Counted from the stretch's first letter, positions 26,024 to 34,727 are shown. The stretch: 64,000 nucleotides of DNA from Agromyces sp. Marseille-P2726 (GCF_902809835.1 NZ_CADDWM010000015.1:496001-560000), one strand, 5' to 3'. Translations and numbers: made by a program. Notes: generated by a model from the letters alone, not told the origin.

Positions 26024-26039
26024 TCTGGCGTACGCCAGA
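26024..26039. promoter_or_regulatory. Perfect 16-bp palindrome, candidate operator
   Basis: TCTGGCGTACGCCAGA reads the same on both strands. It lies between tesB (ends 25995) and the Rieske gene (starts 26092), 52 bp before the latter's start. It has no loop and so is a better dimeric-regulator site than a terminator; the regulator is unknown. Confidence 0.45.
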
Positions 26040-26091
26040 ATGACCCAACGGGCGCGTGCTCGCGTGCCCGGGAGCGAGAGTGAGGGACGCG

Positions 26092-26586
26092 ATGACGGAT
26101 GCCACGGAGCTGAGCCGGCGCACGGTGCTGACGCTCGGGTCGACAGGAGCCATCGGAAGTGCGCTCGTCCTGGCGGGATGCTCGCCGTCGTCGCCGTCGG
26201 AGTCGCCCACGGGCAATCCGCCCTCCTCTCCTCCCGTGGCGGAGTCGGACCCGCCATCGCCCGGGAGCGCCGCACCAGATGCGCCCGCCGTCGGTGAGGA
26301 CGTCGCGGCCCTGGCCGACGTGGCGGTGGGCGGCAGCATCGACGCCAAGATCAACGGAGAGCCGGCGCTCATCGCACAGCCGACCGCTGGTCAGGTCGTG
26401 GCCTTCAGTGCGATCTGCACGCACCAGCAGTGCGTGGTGGCCGCCGCCGGAGACGAGTTCCACTGCCCGTGCCACGGCTCGGCGTTCGACGCTACCACGG
26501 GCGACGTGCTGAACGGGCCCGCGCTCGAGCCGTTGAGGCCCATCCGAGTCGCCGTCTCCGGCGACCGGATCGTCGCGGCGTCGTGA
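26092..26586 (+). CDS. Rieske [2Fe-2S] lipoprotein
   Basis: From ATG 26092 the protein has 164 residues. The N-terminus has a twin-Arg/lipobox layout (LSRRTVLTLG then a hydrophobic stretch ending VLAGCS), followed by a Ser/Pro-rich linker of about 45 residues. The Rieske cluster ligands are complete: CTHQQC and CPCHGSAFD. It is therefore an exported, membrane-anchored electron-transfer protein, unlike the QcrA subunit, which has membrane helices. The DUF2231 membrane protein starts 1 bp after its stop and is likely a partner. ATG 26092 was preferred over 26056 because it puts the RR pair near the N-terminus. Confidence 0.92.
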   Translation: MTDATELSRRTVLTLGSTGAIGSALVLAGCSPSSPSESPTGNPPSSPPVAESDPPSPGSAAPDAPAVGEDVAALADVAVGGSIDAKINGEPALIAQPTAGQVVAFSAICTHQQCVVAAAGDEFHCPCHGSAFDATTGDVLNGPALEPLRPIRVAVSGDRIVAAS

Positions 26587-26587
26587 C

Positions 26588-27130
26588 GTGAACCTCGACT
26601 ACGAGTTCGCCGGGCTGCCGCTGCACGTGCTGCTGGTGCACGTCATCGTCGTGGCGGTTCCGGCGCTCGGCCTCGCCCTGATCGTGGCGGCAGCGTGGCC
26701 GGCGGCGCGCCGGGTGCTCTGGATTCCGCTGCTGATCGCCGCCGCGGCCTTGGTGCCTCTCGGCCTCGCGACGATCGAGGCCGGGAAGTGGCTGGAAGTC
26801 CGCGTTCCGCCGGCCCCGCTCATCCAGGAGCACACGGCCCAGGGCGAGGACATCGTGCCGTGGCTCTGGGGCCTGCTCGCCATCGCCGTGCTCATCGCCG
26901 TGTGGGCGGTCGGGGAGCGGGTGTTCCGCCGGCGGGCGACGTCGTCATCGGGCGACGGGGCCGCGGGCCGCCGGCTCGGGCGCGGGGCGGTGGTCTCGAC
27001 GAGCATCGTGCTGAGCATCGTGGCGATCGGCGTCACCGCCGGCTCCACGGCAACGCTGGTGCGCGTCGCCGAGGCGGGCAGTCGTGCCGTCTGGGAGGGC
27101 TCGTTCAGCGACGAACCGCTGGAGAACTGA
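26588..27130 (+). CDS. DUF2231-type membrane protein
   Basis: The 180-residue protein starts at GTG 26588, immediately after the Rieske stop (TGA ends 26586). The N-terminal FAGLPLHVLLVHVIVVAVPALGLALIVA is the DUF2231 pattern, with conserved His residues in the first helix, and four membrane helices are predicted (about 12-34, 42-62, 88-108, 135-155). DUF2231 proteins are often found beside haem or Fe-S electron-transfer proteins and may bind haem through these His residues; that is inference. Close coupling points to a small membrane redox unit with the Rieske lipoprotein. Confidence 0.85.
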   Translation: MNLDYEFAGLPLHVLLVHVIVVAVPALGLALIVAAAWPAARRVLWIPLLIAAAALVPLGLATIEAGKWLEVRVPPAPLIQEHTAQGEDIVPWLWGLLAIAVLIAVWAVGERVFRRRATSSSGDGAAGRRLGRGAVVSTSIVLSIVAIGVTAGSTATLVRVAEAGSRAVWEGSFSDEPLEN

Positions 27131-27156
27131 GGTCGGACCTCGGCGCGAGGGTCGCG

Positions 27157-27633
27157 TCAGCGGCGGCGGAAGGCGACCGGGTCGCCGACGTAGGGTTCCC
27201 AAGCTGCACGCTCCCGGTCGTCGATGCGTCGGGGTCGCTGGGTCGTGGTGTCGACGAGCACGATCGAGGTGACCGCGCGGGTGTAGAGCACCCGAGGATC
27301 GAGGCCCACCGGGGAGTAGACCTCGTAGCAGACGTCGAGACTCGCGCCGCCCATGCGCCCGATCCACAACTCGATGTCGAGCGGCTGCCGATGGTACGGG
27401 ATCGGCGCGAGGTACTCGATCTCCTGCCGTGCGATCAGGGTGATCGTGTTCGTCTCGGGGGTCGCATCGATCACCGCCGTCGAGGCGCCGACCGCATGCT
27501 CGGGCGTGTCGTCGCTCACCCAGAAGGCCTGGATGCGGGCCTCTTCGAGGAGGCTCAGCATCCGGGCGTTGTTCACGTGCCCATAGGCGTCGAGGTCCGA
27601 CCACCGAAGCGGCGTCGGCACATGCAGTCGCAC
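27157..27633 (-). CDS. Acyl-CoA thioesterase, FadM/YbgC-like
   Basis: Starting at GTG 27633, 1 bp after the ettA stop, the protein has 158 residues and a single hot-dog domain: LRWSDLDAYGHVNNARMLSLLEEAR carries the Asp-Tyr-Gly-His-Val-Asn motif of the 4-hydroxybenzoyl-CoA thioesterase branch, in which the Asp is catalytic. It should hydrolyse short- or medium-chain acyl-CoA. The near-zero spacing makes it an operon partner of ettA, though the functional link is unclear. The end converges on the DUF2231 gene 26 bp away. Confidence 0.9.
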   Translation of the reverse strand: MRLHVPTPLRWSDLDAYGHVNNARMLSLLEEARIQAFWVSDDTPEHAVGASTAVIDATPETNTITLIARQEIEYLAPIPYHRQPLDIELWIGRMGGASLDVCYEVYSPVGLDPRVLYTRAVTSIVLVDTTTQRPRRIDDRERAAWEPYVGDPVAFRRR

Positions 27634-27634
27634 G

Positions 27635-29317
27635 TCAGTCTCGAGTGAGCTTGCGGTAGGCGGACCGATGCGGCTTCGCCGCCTCGGGACCGAGCCGCTC
27701 GATCTTGTTCGCCTCGTAGCCCTCGAAGTTGCCCTCGAACCAGTGCCAGTACGCCGGGTTCTCGTCGCTGCCCTCGTAGGCGAGGATGTGGGTCGCGATG
27801 CGGTCGAGGAACCACCGATCGTGGGTGATGACGACGGCGCAGCCGGGGAACTCGAGCAGCGCGTTCTCGAGGCTCGACAGCGTCTCGACATCGAGGTCGT
27901 TGGTCGGCTCGTCGAGGAGCAGCAGGTTGCCGCCCTGCTTGAGGGTCAGCGCGAGGTTCAGCCGGTTGCGCTCGCCACCGGAGAGGACACCAGCCGGCTT
28001 CTGCTGGTCGGGTCCCTTGAAGCCGAATGTCGAGACGTAGGCGCGACTGGGAACCTCGGTCTTGCCGACCTGGATGTAGTCGAGTCCGTCGGAGACGACC
28101 TCCCAGAGCGACTTCTTGGGGTCGATACCGGCGCGCGACTGGTCGACGTACGAGATCTTCACCGTCTCGCCGATCTTGAGCTCGCCGCCATCGAGCGGCT
28201 CGAGCCCGACGATCGTCTTGAAGAGCGTCGTCTTGCCGACGCCGTTGGGACCGATGATGCCGACGATGCCGTTGCGCGGCAGTGAGAAGCTCAGACCGTC
28301 GATGAGCGTGCGGTCGCCGAACCCCTTCTTGAGATTCCTCGCCTCGATCACCAGGTCGCCGAGTCGAGGACCCGGCGGGATCTGGATCTCCTCGAAGTCG
28401 AGCTTGCGCGTGCGCTCGGCCTCGGCCGCCATCTCTTCGTAGCGCGCGAGGCGTGCCTTCGACTTCGCCTGACGGCCCTTGGCGTTCGAGCGCACCCACT
28501 CGAGTTCGTCGGCGAGGCGCTTCGCCAGCTTCGCGTCTTTCTTGCCCTGGACCTTGAGCCGCTCCTGCTTCTTCTCGAGGTAGGTCGAGTAGTTGCCCTC
28601 GTAGGGGTACAGGCGGCCCCGGTCGACCTCGCAGATCCACTCCGCGACGTGGTCGAGGAAGTACCGGTCGTGCGTCACGGCGAGCACGGCGCCCGGATAC
28701 TTGGCCAGATGCTGCTCGAGCCAGAGCACGCTCTCGGCGTCGAGGTGGTTCGTGGGCTCGTCGAGCAGCAGCAGGTCGGGCTTCTGCAGCAGCAGCTTGC
28801 AGAGTGCGACCCGTCGCTTCTCACCGCCCGAGAGGACCGAGACCTTCTCGTCGCTCGGCGGGCACCGTAGCGCATCCATGGCCTGTTCCAGCTGCGAATC
28901 GAGGTCCCACGCGTCGGCCGCGTCGATCTCCTCCTGCAGGGTGCCCATCTCGGCGAGGAGGGCGTCGAAGTCGGCGTCGGGTTCGGCCATCGCCAGCGAG
29001 ATCTCGTTGAACCGATCGATCTTCGCCTTGATCGGCCCGACGCCCTCCTGCACGTTCTCGAGCACGGTCTTCGTCTCGTCGAGCTCGGGCTCCTGCATGA
29101 GAATGCCGACCGAATAGCCGGGGGTCAGCCGGGCCTCGCCGTTCGACGGCTGGTCGAGACCGGCCATGATCTTCAGGATCGTCGACTTTCCGGCTCCGTT
29201 GGGCCCCACGACGCCGATCTTCGCGCCGGGGAGGAACGCCATCGTCACGTCATCGAGAATGACCTTGTCGCCGACCGCCTTGCGGGCGCGCACCATCGAG
29301 TAAATGTAATCCGCCAT
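27635..29317 (-). CDS. ettA: Energy-dependent translational throttle protein EttA
   Basis: The 560-residue ABC-F protein has two ATPase domains: Walker A GPNGAGKST (near residue 40) with LSGGEKRRVALCKLLLQKPDLLLLDEP split across signature and Walker B, and GPNGVGKTT (near 355) with a second LSGGERNR. An arm domain of about 45 residues lies in the first cassette and a Lys/Arg-rich linker between the two. EttA binds the ribosomal E site and gates the first elongation steps according to ATP/ADP ratio. TAGACT lies 10 nt before ATG 29317, giving at most a few bases of leader. Confidence 0.95.
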   Translation of the reverse strand: MADYIYSMVRARKAVGDKVILDDVTMAFLPGAKIGVVGPNGAGKSTILKIMAGLDQPSNGEARLTPGYSVGILMQEPELDETKTVLENVQEGVGPIKAKIDRFNEISLAMAEPDADFDALLAEMGTLQEEIDAADAWDLDSQLEQAMDALRCPPSDEKVSVLSGGEKRRVALCKLLLQKPDLLLLDEPTNHLDAESVLWLEQHLAKYPGAVLAVTHDRYFLDHVAEWICEVDRGRLYPYEGNYSTYLEKKQERLKVQGKKDAKLAKRLADELEWVRSNAKGRQAKSKARLARYEEMAAEAERTRKLDFEEIQIPPGPRLGDLVIEARNLKKGFGDRTLIDGLSFSLPRNGIVGIIGPNGVGKTTLFKTIVGLEPLDGGELKIGETVKISYVDQSRAGIDPKKSLWEVVSDGLDYIQVGKTEVPSRAYVSTFGFKGPDQQKPAGVLSGGERNRLNLALTLKQGGNLLLLDEPTNDLDVETLSSLENALLEFPGCAVVITHDRWFLDRIATHILAYEGSDENPAYWHWFEGNFEGYEANKIERLGPEAAKPHRSAYRKLTRD

Positions 29318-29385
29318 GTCGTCGACCAGTCTATCGGTCCGCCGTCAACGGCCTCCCCAGACCGAACGCCCATCGGCGACCCCTC

Positions 29386-29423
29386 GACCGAGTGCGCCCG
29401 ATGCATCGGCGACGCACTCGGTC
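29386..29423. terminator. Inverted repeat downstream of ssb
   Basis: GACCGAGTGCG and CGCACTCGGTC form an 11-bp perfect stem around a 16-nt loop that itself contains the palindrome CCGATGCATCGG. It lies 28 bp after the ssb stop and before ettA, both on the minus strand, and is probably the ssb terminator. No U tract. Confidence 0.6.
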
Positions 29424-29451
29424 GGGTTCATCGCTGCGACGGCTCTCGCCC

Positions 29452-30003
29452 TCACACGAGTTCGTGCTGAACGGCTTCGTCGGGACGTGCTCCAGGGTCG
29501 TCGGGGAGGGCTCCGCCCGACTCGACTTCGGCGGCGTCATGCGACTCGTCGACGCCGGGCCACCCTCCGCTGTCGCCGGCGCCGCTGAGGCTCGAGGCCA
29601 TATCCGCGCCCGCGGAACCGTCGCCGCTCGTCGACGGTTCGCGGGAGACGCGTACCTTCGTGAGGTTCGTCGTGCCCCAGGAGAGGTCGTGTCCGATCGC
29701 ATCGGCCTCGATCTCGATCGCCGTTCCGCTCTTCTCGCCGTTGTCCCACGCCCGCACACGAAGCCGGCCGTGCACCACGACTCGTTGCCCCTTCGACACC
29801 GAGTCCATGGTGTTGTGCGCCAACTGGCGGAAACCCGAGACCGTGTACCAGTTCGTCTCGCCGTCCTCCCACGTGCCTTTCGTGCGATCGAAGTACCGTC
29901 TCGTCGAGGCGAGCCGGAACGAGGCGATCGCGAGTCCTTGCGGGGTGACATGCAGTCGGGGGTCGCTGCCCACGACGCCGGTCACGGTGATGCTGTCGGT
30001 CAT
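29452..30003 (-). CDS. ssb: Single-stranded DNA-binding protein
   Basis: From ATG 30003 (GAGGAGC upstream) the protein has 183 residues. The OB fold is evident: ITVTGVVGSDPRLHVTPQGLAIASFRLAST, then WYTVSGFRQLAHNTMDSVSKGQRVVVHGRL, typical of the shorter, second SSB paralogues of actinobacteria. The C-terminal part is acidic and Gly/Ser-rich but does not end in the DDDIPF-type tip that recruits partner proteins in the main SSB, so this is probably the accessory SSB (SsbB-like). The gene is alone between ettA and msrA, minus strand. Confidence 0.9.
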   Translation of the reverse strand: MTDSITVTGVVGSDPRLHVTPQGLAIASFRLASTRRYFDRTKGTWEDGETNWYTVSGFRQLAHNTMDSVSKGQRVVVHGRLRVRAWDNGEKSGTAIEIEADAIGHDLSWGTTNLTKVRVSREPSTSGDGSAGADMASSLSGAGDSGGWPGVDESHDAAEVESGGALPDDPGARPDEAVQHELV

Positions 30004-30187
30004 ATGGTGCTCCTCGCTCGTACGCCGCCGCGAGTCGGCGGCTCGCGGCATCCGGACCCGCTCGTGCCGTCTCAGGCCCGGATGCCGCGTCGCACCAGCA
30101 TCGCTGCGCGAGCGCACCACGGCGCCGTCAGGGCGCACTCCAGTGGGACGAGAGGCCGTCGCGCGCCCTGTCGAGGAGGAGTCGAGG

Positions 30188-30712
30188 TCAGGCCGCCACG
30201 TACTCGGCGTACGATCGGCGGATCTTGTTGACCTTCGGCAGCGCGACCGCGAGGCAGTAGCCCTGACCGGGGTTCTTGGCGAAGAAGTCCTGGTGGTACT
30301 CCTCGGCCCGGTAGAACTCGGCGAGAGGTTCGATGGTCGTCACGATCTCGCCCGGCCACCACTCGGCCGCCCGGTCGCGGGCGGCCTCGAAGAGCTCGCG
30401 CTGCGCGGGGTCGGCGAAGAACATCGCCGAACGGTACTGCGTTCCGACGTCGGCGCCCTGCCGGTTCAGCTGCGTGGGGTCGTGCAGGGTGAAGAAGACG
30501 TCGAGGATCACCTCACGCGGGATGACGTCGGGATCGAACTCGACGCGCACGGCCTCGGCGTGACCGGTCGCGCCGGTGCACACCGCTTCGTAGCTCGGGT
30601 TCGGCAGGGTGCCGCCCGTGTACCCCGAGACGACGTCGTCGACACCGCGGAGGGTGCGGTACACCGCGTCGAGGCACCAGAAGCATCCGCCGGCGAGAAC
30701 GTAGCTTTCCAT
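30188..30712 (-). CDS. msrA: Peptide methionine (S)-S-oxide reductase
   Basis: This 174-residue MsrA has the catalytic GCFWCLDAVYR motif (nucleophilic Cys in GCFWC, near residue 10), the conserved GYTGG and the typical LYHDPTQ-like HDPTQLNRQGADVGTQYRS. It ends with GYC (residues near 152), the resolving Cys position, in NPGQGYCLAV. It repairs oxidised methionine using thioredoxin. The ATG at 30712 is preceded by TACTCT ending 6 nt upstream, which overlaps the -10 box of the divergent aldo-keto reductase gene starting 17 bp away. Confidence 0.95.
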   Translation of the reverse strand: MESYVLAGGCFWCLDAVYRTLRGVDDVVSGYTGGTLPNPSYEAVCTGATGHAEAVRVEFDPDVIPREVILDVFFTLHDPTQLNRQGADVGTQYRSAMFFADPAQRELFEAARDRAAEWWPGEIVTTIEPLAEFYRAEEYHQDFFAKNPGQGYCLAVALPKVNKIRRSYAEYVAA

Positions 30713-30717
30713 CGTCC

Positions 30718-30724
30718 TAGAGTA
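30718..30724. promoter_or_regulatory. Overlapping divergent -10 boxes of msrA and the aldo-keto reductase
   Basis: On the plus strand TAGAGT (30718-30723) ends 6 nt before GTG 30730. On the minus strand TACTCT (30724-30719) ends 6 nt before ATG 30712. The boxes share five base pairs, so two polymerases could not open both promoters at once. Confidence 0.6.
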
Positions 30725-30729
30725 TCGAG

Positions 30730-31737
30730 GTGACCTACATCGCCGCCGCCGACCGTTACGACACCATGCGATACAACCGAGTGGGCAGGAGCGGAGTCCA
30801 GCTTCCCGCCCTGTCGCTCGGTCTCTGGCACAACTTCGGTCACGATCGACCCTTCGACACCCAGCGAGCGATCGTGCGGCGGGCCTTCGACCTCGGCATC
30901 ACGCACTTCGACCTCGCCGACAACTACGGGCCGCCACCCGGCGCCGCCGAAGAGAACTTCGGTCGACTCCTCGCGACCGACCTGGCGTCCTACCGTGACG
31001 AGCTCATCATCTCGTCGAAGGCTGGGTTCCCCATGTGGGCCGGCCCCTACGGTGATCTCGGCTCCAGAAAGCACCTGCTCGCCGGGCTCGACCAGAGCCT
31101 GAGGCGGCTCGGGCTCGACTACGTCGACATCTTCTACTCGCACCGTGCCGACCCCGAGACGCCGGTGGAAGAGACCATGGGGGCGCTCGCGAGCGCCGTC
31201 CGCCAGGGCAAGGCCCTGTACGTCGGCATCTCGAACTACTCACCCGAGCAGACGAGGGATGCGGCAGCGGCGCTCGCGGCCGAGGGGGTGCCGCTGCTCA
31301 TCCACCAGCCGAGGTACTCCATGTTCGACCGCACGATCGAGCACGGCCTCTTCCCCGTGCTCGACGAGATCGGCGCAGCGAGCATCGTCTATTCGCCGCT
31401 CGCGCAGGGCCTGCTCACCGACCGCTACCTGTCGGGCGACGTGCCTGCCGACTCCCGGGCGGCGACGAGCCGATTCCTCCCACCCGAACGGATCAACGCG
31501 GAGTACCTCGAGCGGGCCCGCTCGCTCGATGCCATCGCGAAGGAGCGCGGACAGACCCTCGCCCAGCTCGCGCTGACGTGGGTACTGCGTCAGCCACTCG
31601 TGGCCAGCGCCGTCATCGGCGCCTCGAGCGTCACGCAGCTCGAGCAGAACGTCGCCGCACTCGATGCCGAACCGCTCACCGACGCCGAGATCCAGCGGAT
31701 CGACCCCATGGCGGTGCACGGGACCGCCCTCGACTGA
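30730..31737 (+). CDS. Aldo-keto reductase (YghZ/Kv-beta-like)
   Basis: The 335-residue protein starts at GTG 30730, chosen because its -10 box sits at leaderless spacing; ATG 30766 is the alternative. The AKR TIM-barrel motifs are present: FDLADNYGPPPGAAEENFGRLL (catalytic Asp and Tyr), LIISSKAGFPMWAGPYG, and the later VIGASSVTQLEQN for NADPH binding. The MWAGPYGDLGSRKHLLAGLDQSLRRLGLDYVDIFYSHR stretch (quoted in part) is typical of the YghZ/L-glyceraldehyde-3-phosphate reductase branch, which reduces toxic aldehydes such as methylglyoxal. Divergent and overlapping promoter with msrA suggests an oxidative or electrophile stress setting. Confidence 0.92.
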   Translation: MTYIAAADRYDTMRYNRVGRSGVQLPALSLGLWHNFGHDRPFDTQRAIVRRAFDLGITHFDLADNYGPPPGAAEENFGRLLATDLASYRDELIISSKAGFPMWAGPYGDLGSRKHLLAGLDQSLRRLGLDYVDIFYSHRADPETPVEETMGALASAVRQGKALYVGISNYSPEQTRDAAAALAAEGVPLLIHQPRYSMFDRTIEHGLFPVLDEIGAASIVYSPLAQGLLTDRYLSGDVPADSRAATSRFLPPERINAEYLERARSLDAIAKERGQTLAQLALTWVLRQPLVASAVIGASSVTQLEQNVAALDAEPLTDAEIQRIDPMAVHGTALD

Positions 31738-31811
31738 CGCCGGGCCCCTGCCCGGCAACGTCCACCGCGGGCACGCCGAGCCGGCTGGGCAGCACCGGGT
31801 CGAGACGACGC

Positions 31812-31817
31812 TAGCCT
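31812..31817 (+). promoter_or_regulatory. Leaderless -10 box of the gene at 31824
   Basis: TAGCCT ends 6 nt before ATG 31824. Confidence 0.5.
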
Positions 31818-31823
31818 GCGGTC

Positions 31824-32468
31824 ATGCAGTGGTGGAACGACCTCATTTCATGGCTCACCTCGAGCGCCGCCCGCCCGACGCTGTTCACGGCGATCGTGCT
31901 GTTCCTCGCCGTGCTGGCCGCCGGCCTCCTCTCGGCGTGGATCGCGAGCGTCGCGATCCGGCGGGTGATCGCCCAGCGCGACCGCGAGTCGAAGGCCGCC
32001 GCGATCGCCGTGCTCGTCGATGCCGCGACCGAGGCATCCGTGTGGAACTCGCTGACGCCGCAGGAGCAGGTGCTCGCCGACCGTGCAGTGGGTCAGGCCG
32101 ACATCCAGGTACGGCTGCTTCCGATCAGGGGGTCGGATGTCGCGGCCGACTGGGCGGCGCACCAACTGCACGAACTCAAGCGCGCATCCGCGACGTTCGG
32201 CTACCAGCTCGACCCCGCCGTCGTCGAGTTCCGCGAGCGGCTGCTCGACTGGAAGCGACGTCCCGCACGAACGCGGAAGGAGTTCGAGAACGACCTGGCG
32301 CGCTGGCGGTCGCAGCCGCGCGAGCCCGAACACGCCATCATCGCGGCCCAGGACGAGTGGGTCGCGGCGCAGCACCACGAACGCTACTCGGACACGGCCC
32401 GGTTCGCCGCACCCGAGCGCGACACCGACACTGCACCCGCGCCGACGCTCGACGACGCGCGCCCCTGA
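31824..32468 (+). CDS. Single-pass membrane protein of unknown function
   Basis: I do not recognise this family. The 214-residue protein has one strong helix at about residues 18-42 and then a long charged cytoplasmic region with helical, coiled-coil-like character (AIRRVIAQRDRESKAAAIAVLVDAA and EFRERLLDWKRRPARTRKEFENDLARW, quoted in part). The C-terminus is Asp/Pro-rich. Many actinobacteria have a similar N-anchored protein near nadE, but I know of no assigned function. It stands between the aldo-keto reductase and the convergent nadE (4 bp gap), with its own leaderless-type promoter. Confidence 0.78.
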   Translation: MQWWNDLISWLTSSAARPTLFTAIVLFLAVLAAGLLSAWIASVAIRRVIAQRDRESKAAAIAVLVDAATEASVWNSLTPQEQVLADRAVGQADIQVRLLPIRGSDVAADWAAHQLHELKRASATFGYQLDPAVVEFRERLLDWKRRPARTRKEFENDLARWRSQPREPEHAIIAAQDEWVAAQHHERYSDTARFAAPERDTDTAPAPTLDDARP

Positions 32469-32472
32469 ACCG

Positions 32473-33294
32473 TCAGATCCACCAGTCGTCGAACATCGAG
32501 ACCGGCGCCGTGCGCTTGTGTCGCGTCTGCAGGTATCGCTGCTCGATCAGCTCGGCGATCGCAGGATCGATCTCCTCGCCCTCGAGGTACGCGTCGATGT
32601 CGTGGTACTTCAGGCCGAGGTTGGCCTCATCGGACTGTCCGGGGTCGTGGTCGAGCAGATCGGCGGTCGGCACCTTGAGGTGCAACTGCTCGGGAGCCTC
32701 GAGGTGCTTCAGCAGCATCCGTCCCTGTCGCTTCGTGAGACCGGCGAGGGGCAGGATGTCGGCGCCGCCGTCGCCGTACTTCGTGAAGAACCCCGTGACC
32801 GCCTCGGCGGCATGATCGGTGCCGACCACGAGAAGCCGGCCCTCGCCGGCGATCGCGTACTGCGCGACCATGCGCATGCGCGCCTTCACGTTGCCCTTGC
32901 CGAAGTCACTGAGTGCGACACCGGCCGCCTCGGCGTACTCCTCGGCGAGCTCGTCGACGGGGTCCTTGATGTTGAACCCGACCATCTCCTGAGGACGGAT
33001 GTAGGCGAGGGCGAGCTGTGCGTCGGCTTCGTCGTGCTGCACGCCGTAGGGAAGCCGCACCGCCACGAACCGGACCGGCTCCCCCTCGGCGCCGAGCTCC
33101 TCCACCGCGTGGCGGCACAGCATGCCGGCGAGCGTCGAGTCCTGACCACCGCTGATGCCGAGGACGAGCCCCGCCGCACCCGTCGTGCGGAGGTACGTCT
33201 TCAGGAAATCGACCCTCGTGCGCACCTGCTCCTCGGGATCGATGACCGGGCTGACGTTGAGGTCCGCGATGATTCTCGCCTGCAGGTCTCGCAT
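32473..33294 (-). CDS. nadE: Ammonia-dependent NAD+ synthetase
   Basis: The 273-residue protein has the size of the stand-alone, NH3-dependent NadE (no N-terminal glutaminase domain). The PP-loop [12 protein letters not shown] lies near residue 45, and the family segments [32 protein letters not shown] and [21 protein letters not shown] follow, including the deamido-NAD and Mg sites. It performs the last step of NAD synthesis. TATCGT ending 6 nt before ATG 33294 fits a leaderless message. It converges with the membrane-protein gene at 32468. Confidence 0.95.
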   Translation of the reverse strand: MRDLQARIIADLNVSPVIDPEEQVRTRVDFLKTYLRTTGAAGLVLGISGGQDSTLAGMLCRHAVEELGAEGEPVRFVAVRLPYGVQHDEADAQLALAYIRPQEMVGFNIKDPVDELAEEYAEAAGVALSDFGKGNVKARMRMVAQYAIAGEGRLLVVGTDHAAEAVTGFFTKYGDGGADILPLAGLTKRQGRMLLKHLEAPEQLHLKVPTADLLDHDPGQSDEANLGLKYHDIDAYLEGEEIDPAIAELIEQRYLQTRHKRTAPVSMFDDWWI

Positions 33295-33300
33295 GCCAAG

Positions 33301-33306
33301 ACGATA
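33301..33306 (-). promoter_or_regulatory. Leaderless -10 box of nadE
   Basis: TATCGT on the minus strand ends 6 nt before ATG 33294. Confidence 0.5.
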
Positions 33307-33423
33307 CCCCGCTCATGTTTCGCGGAGGAAACGCCCAGACGCGGCATCCGACCGGTCGGCGACGAGACGCTCCGATAGCATCGCGCACAGGAGCGTGGAC
33401 GGGCACGCGGGCGGGGGTGCGAC

Positions 33424-34644
33424 GTGGAGATCTCGACCGGCACGCTGGTGCTCATCCCGGCGATCGCGGTCGCGGCGCCGCTCCTCGTCAAGGCCGTCGG
33501 GCGCTGGTTCGCCACCCCCCTCGTGGTCTTCGAGATCCTGCTCGGGCTCGTGCTCGGGCCGGCCGTGCTCGGTTGGGTCGTGCCCGATGAGTTCGCGGCA
33601 TTCCTGTCGGAGTTCGGCCTCGCGATGCTGTTCTTCCTCGCGGGGAACGAGGTCGACTTCCGCACGGTCCGAGGGCGCCCGATCCGTCGTGCGGCGATCG
33701 GATGGACGATCTCGCTCGTCGCCGGGTTCGGCATCGCCGCGCTCGTCTCCCCGCACCTCATCGAGGCGGCGTTCGTCGCCGTCTGCCTCACCTCGACGGC
33801 GCTCGGCACGATCATGCCGATTCTCCGCGATACGGGCGACCTCCGCACGCCGTTCGGGATCTCGGTGCTCGCCCTCGGGGCGATCGGCGAGTTCGCACCG
33901 CTCCTCGCCATCTCGCTGTTCCTGAGCGGTCGCTCGCCGCTCGTGTCGGCCCTCGTGCTGACCGGCTTCGCCGCGGTTGCGGGCCTCGCGATCTGGCTCG
34001 CCTCTCGGGGCGCCGGACACTACGCGCATCGGCTCATCAGCGCGACGCTGCACACCAGCGGGCAGTTCGGCGTCCGGCTCCTCGTGCTCGTGCTCGCGGC
34101 GCTCGTCGCGCTGAGCCTCGTCCTCGAACTCGACCTGCTGCTCGGTGCCTTCACCGCCGGAGTCCTCGCACGCCTCATCATGTCGGGGGCGCCGGACGAT
34201 GACGTCGAGATCCTGGAGGGGAAGATCGAGGGACTCGGATACGGATTCTTCGTGCCGATCTTCTTCATCTACACGGGCGTCACCTTCGACCTCGAGTCGC
34301 TGGTCGAGCATCCGGCCACGGTCGCGATCGTCCCGGCATTCCTCCTGCTGCTGCTCGTCGTCCGCGGCATCCCCTCGATGCTCGCCGCCCCGCCCCGATC
34401 CAGCCGGCGCGACCGCGTCGCCATCGGGCTCTTCGGCGCGACCGGACTTCCGATCATCGTCGCCGTCACCGCGATCGGCGTCGAGCACGGCGACCTCTCG
34501 CCGGGCACTGCGGCGGCCCTCGTCGGCGCCGGGATGCTGTCGGTGCTCATCTTCCCGCTGGTCGCGTTGGCGGTTCGCGACCGGCCCGTGAACGTGACGA
34601 CCCCGCGACGCGGCGAGGACGCGGAGCTGCCCACCGATGGCTGA
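33424..34644 (+). CDS. Kef/CPA2-type cation:proton antiporter
   Basis: From GTG 33424 the protein has 406 residues with about 12 predicted helices in the Na+/H+ exchanger (CPA2) pattern: FEILLGLVLGPAVLGWV, EFGLAMLFFLAGNEVDF, and later LLGAFTAGVLARLIMSG and FFVPIFFIYTGVTFD. The usual QD or ND acidic pair region near ALGTIMPILRD holds a conserved Asp. No RCK/TrkA-N domain is fused to the C-terminus, unlike KefB/C, so ligand gating is absent or supplied elsewhere. It probably exchanges K+ or Na+ for protons. The gene lies between nadE and a tRNA. Confidence 0.9.
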   Translation: MEISTGTLVLIPAIAVAAPLLVKAVGRWFATPLVVFEILLGLVLGPAVLGWVVPDEFAAFLSEFGLAMLFFLAGNEVDFRTVRGRPIRRAAIGWTISLVAGFGIAALVSPHLIEAAFVAVCLTSTALGTIMPILRDTGDLRTPFGISVLALGAIGEFAPLLAISLFLSGRSPLVSALVLTGFAAVAGLAIWLASRGAGHYAHRLISATLHTSGQFGVRLLVLVLAALVALSLVLELDLLLGAFTAGVLARLIMSGAPDDDVEILEGKIEGLGYGFFVPIFFIYTGVTFDLESLVEHPATVAIVPAFLLLLLVVRGIPSMLAAPPRSSRRDRVAIGLFGATGLPIIVAVTAIGVEHGDLSPGTAAALVGAGMLSVLIFPLVALAVRDRPVNVTTPRRGEDAELPTDG

Positions 34645-34701
34645 TTCGTGATGGGGATGGCGTGCGCACCTCGCATGCACTGTCCTCGGATGCTCGATCG
34701 A

Positions 34702-34707
34702 TATGCT
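34702..34707 (+). promoter_or_regulatory. Possible -10 box for tRNA-Arg
   Basis: TATGCT lies 20 nt before the mature 5' end of the tRNA at 34728. The -35 is not clear. Confidence 0.3.
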
Positions 34708-34727
34708 GATGCTGCGCGATCCGCCAA

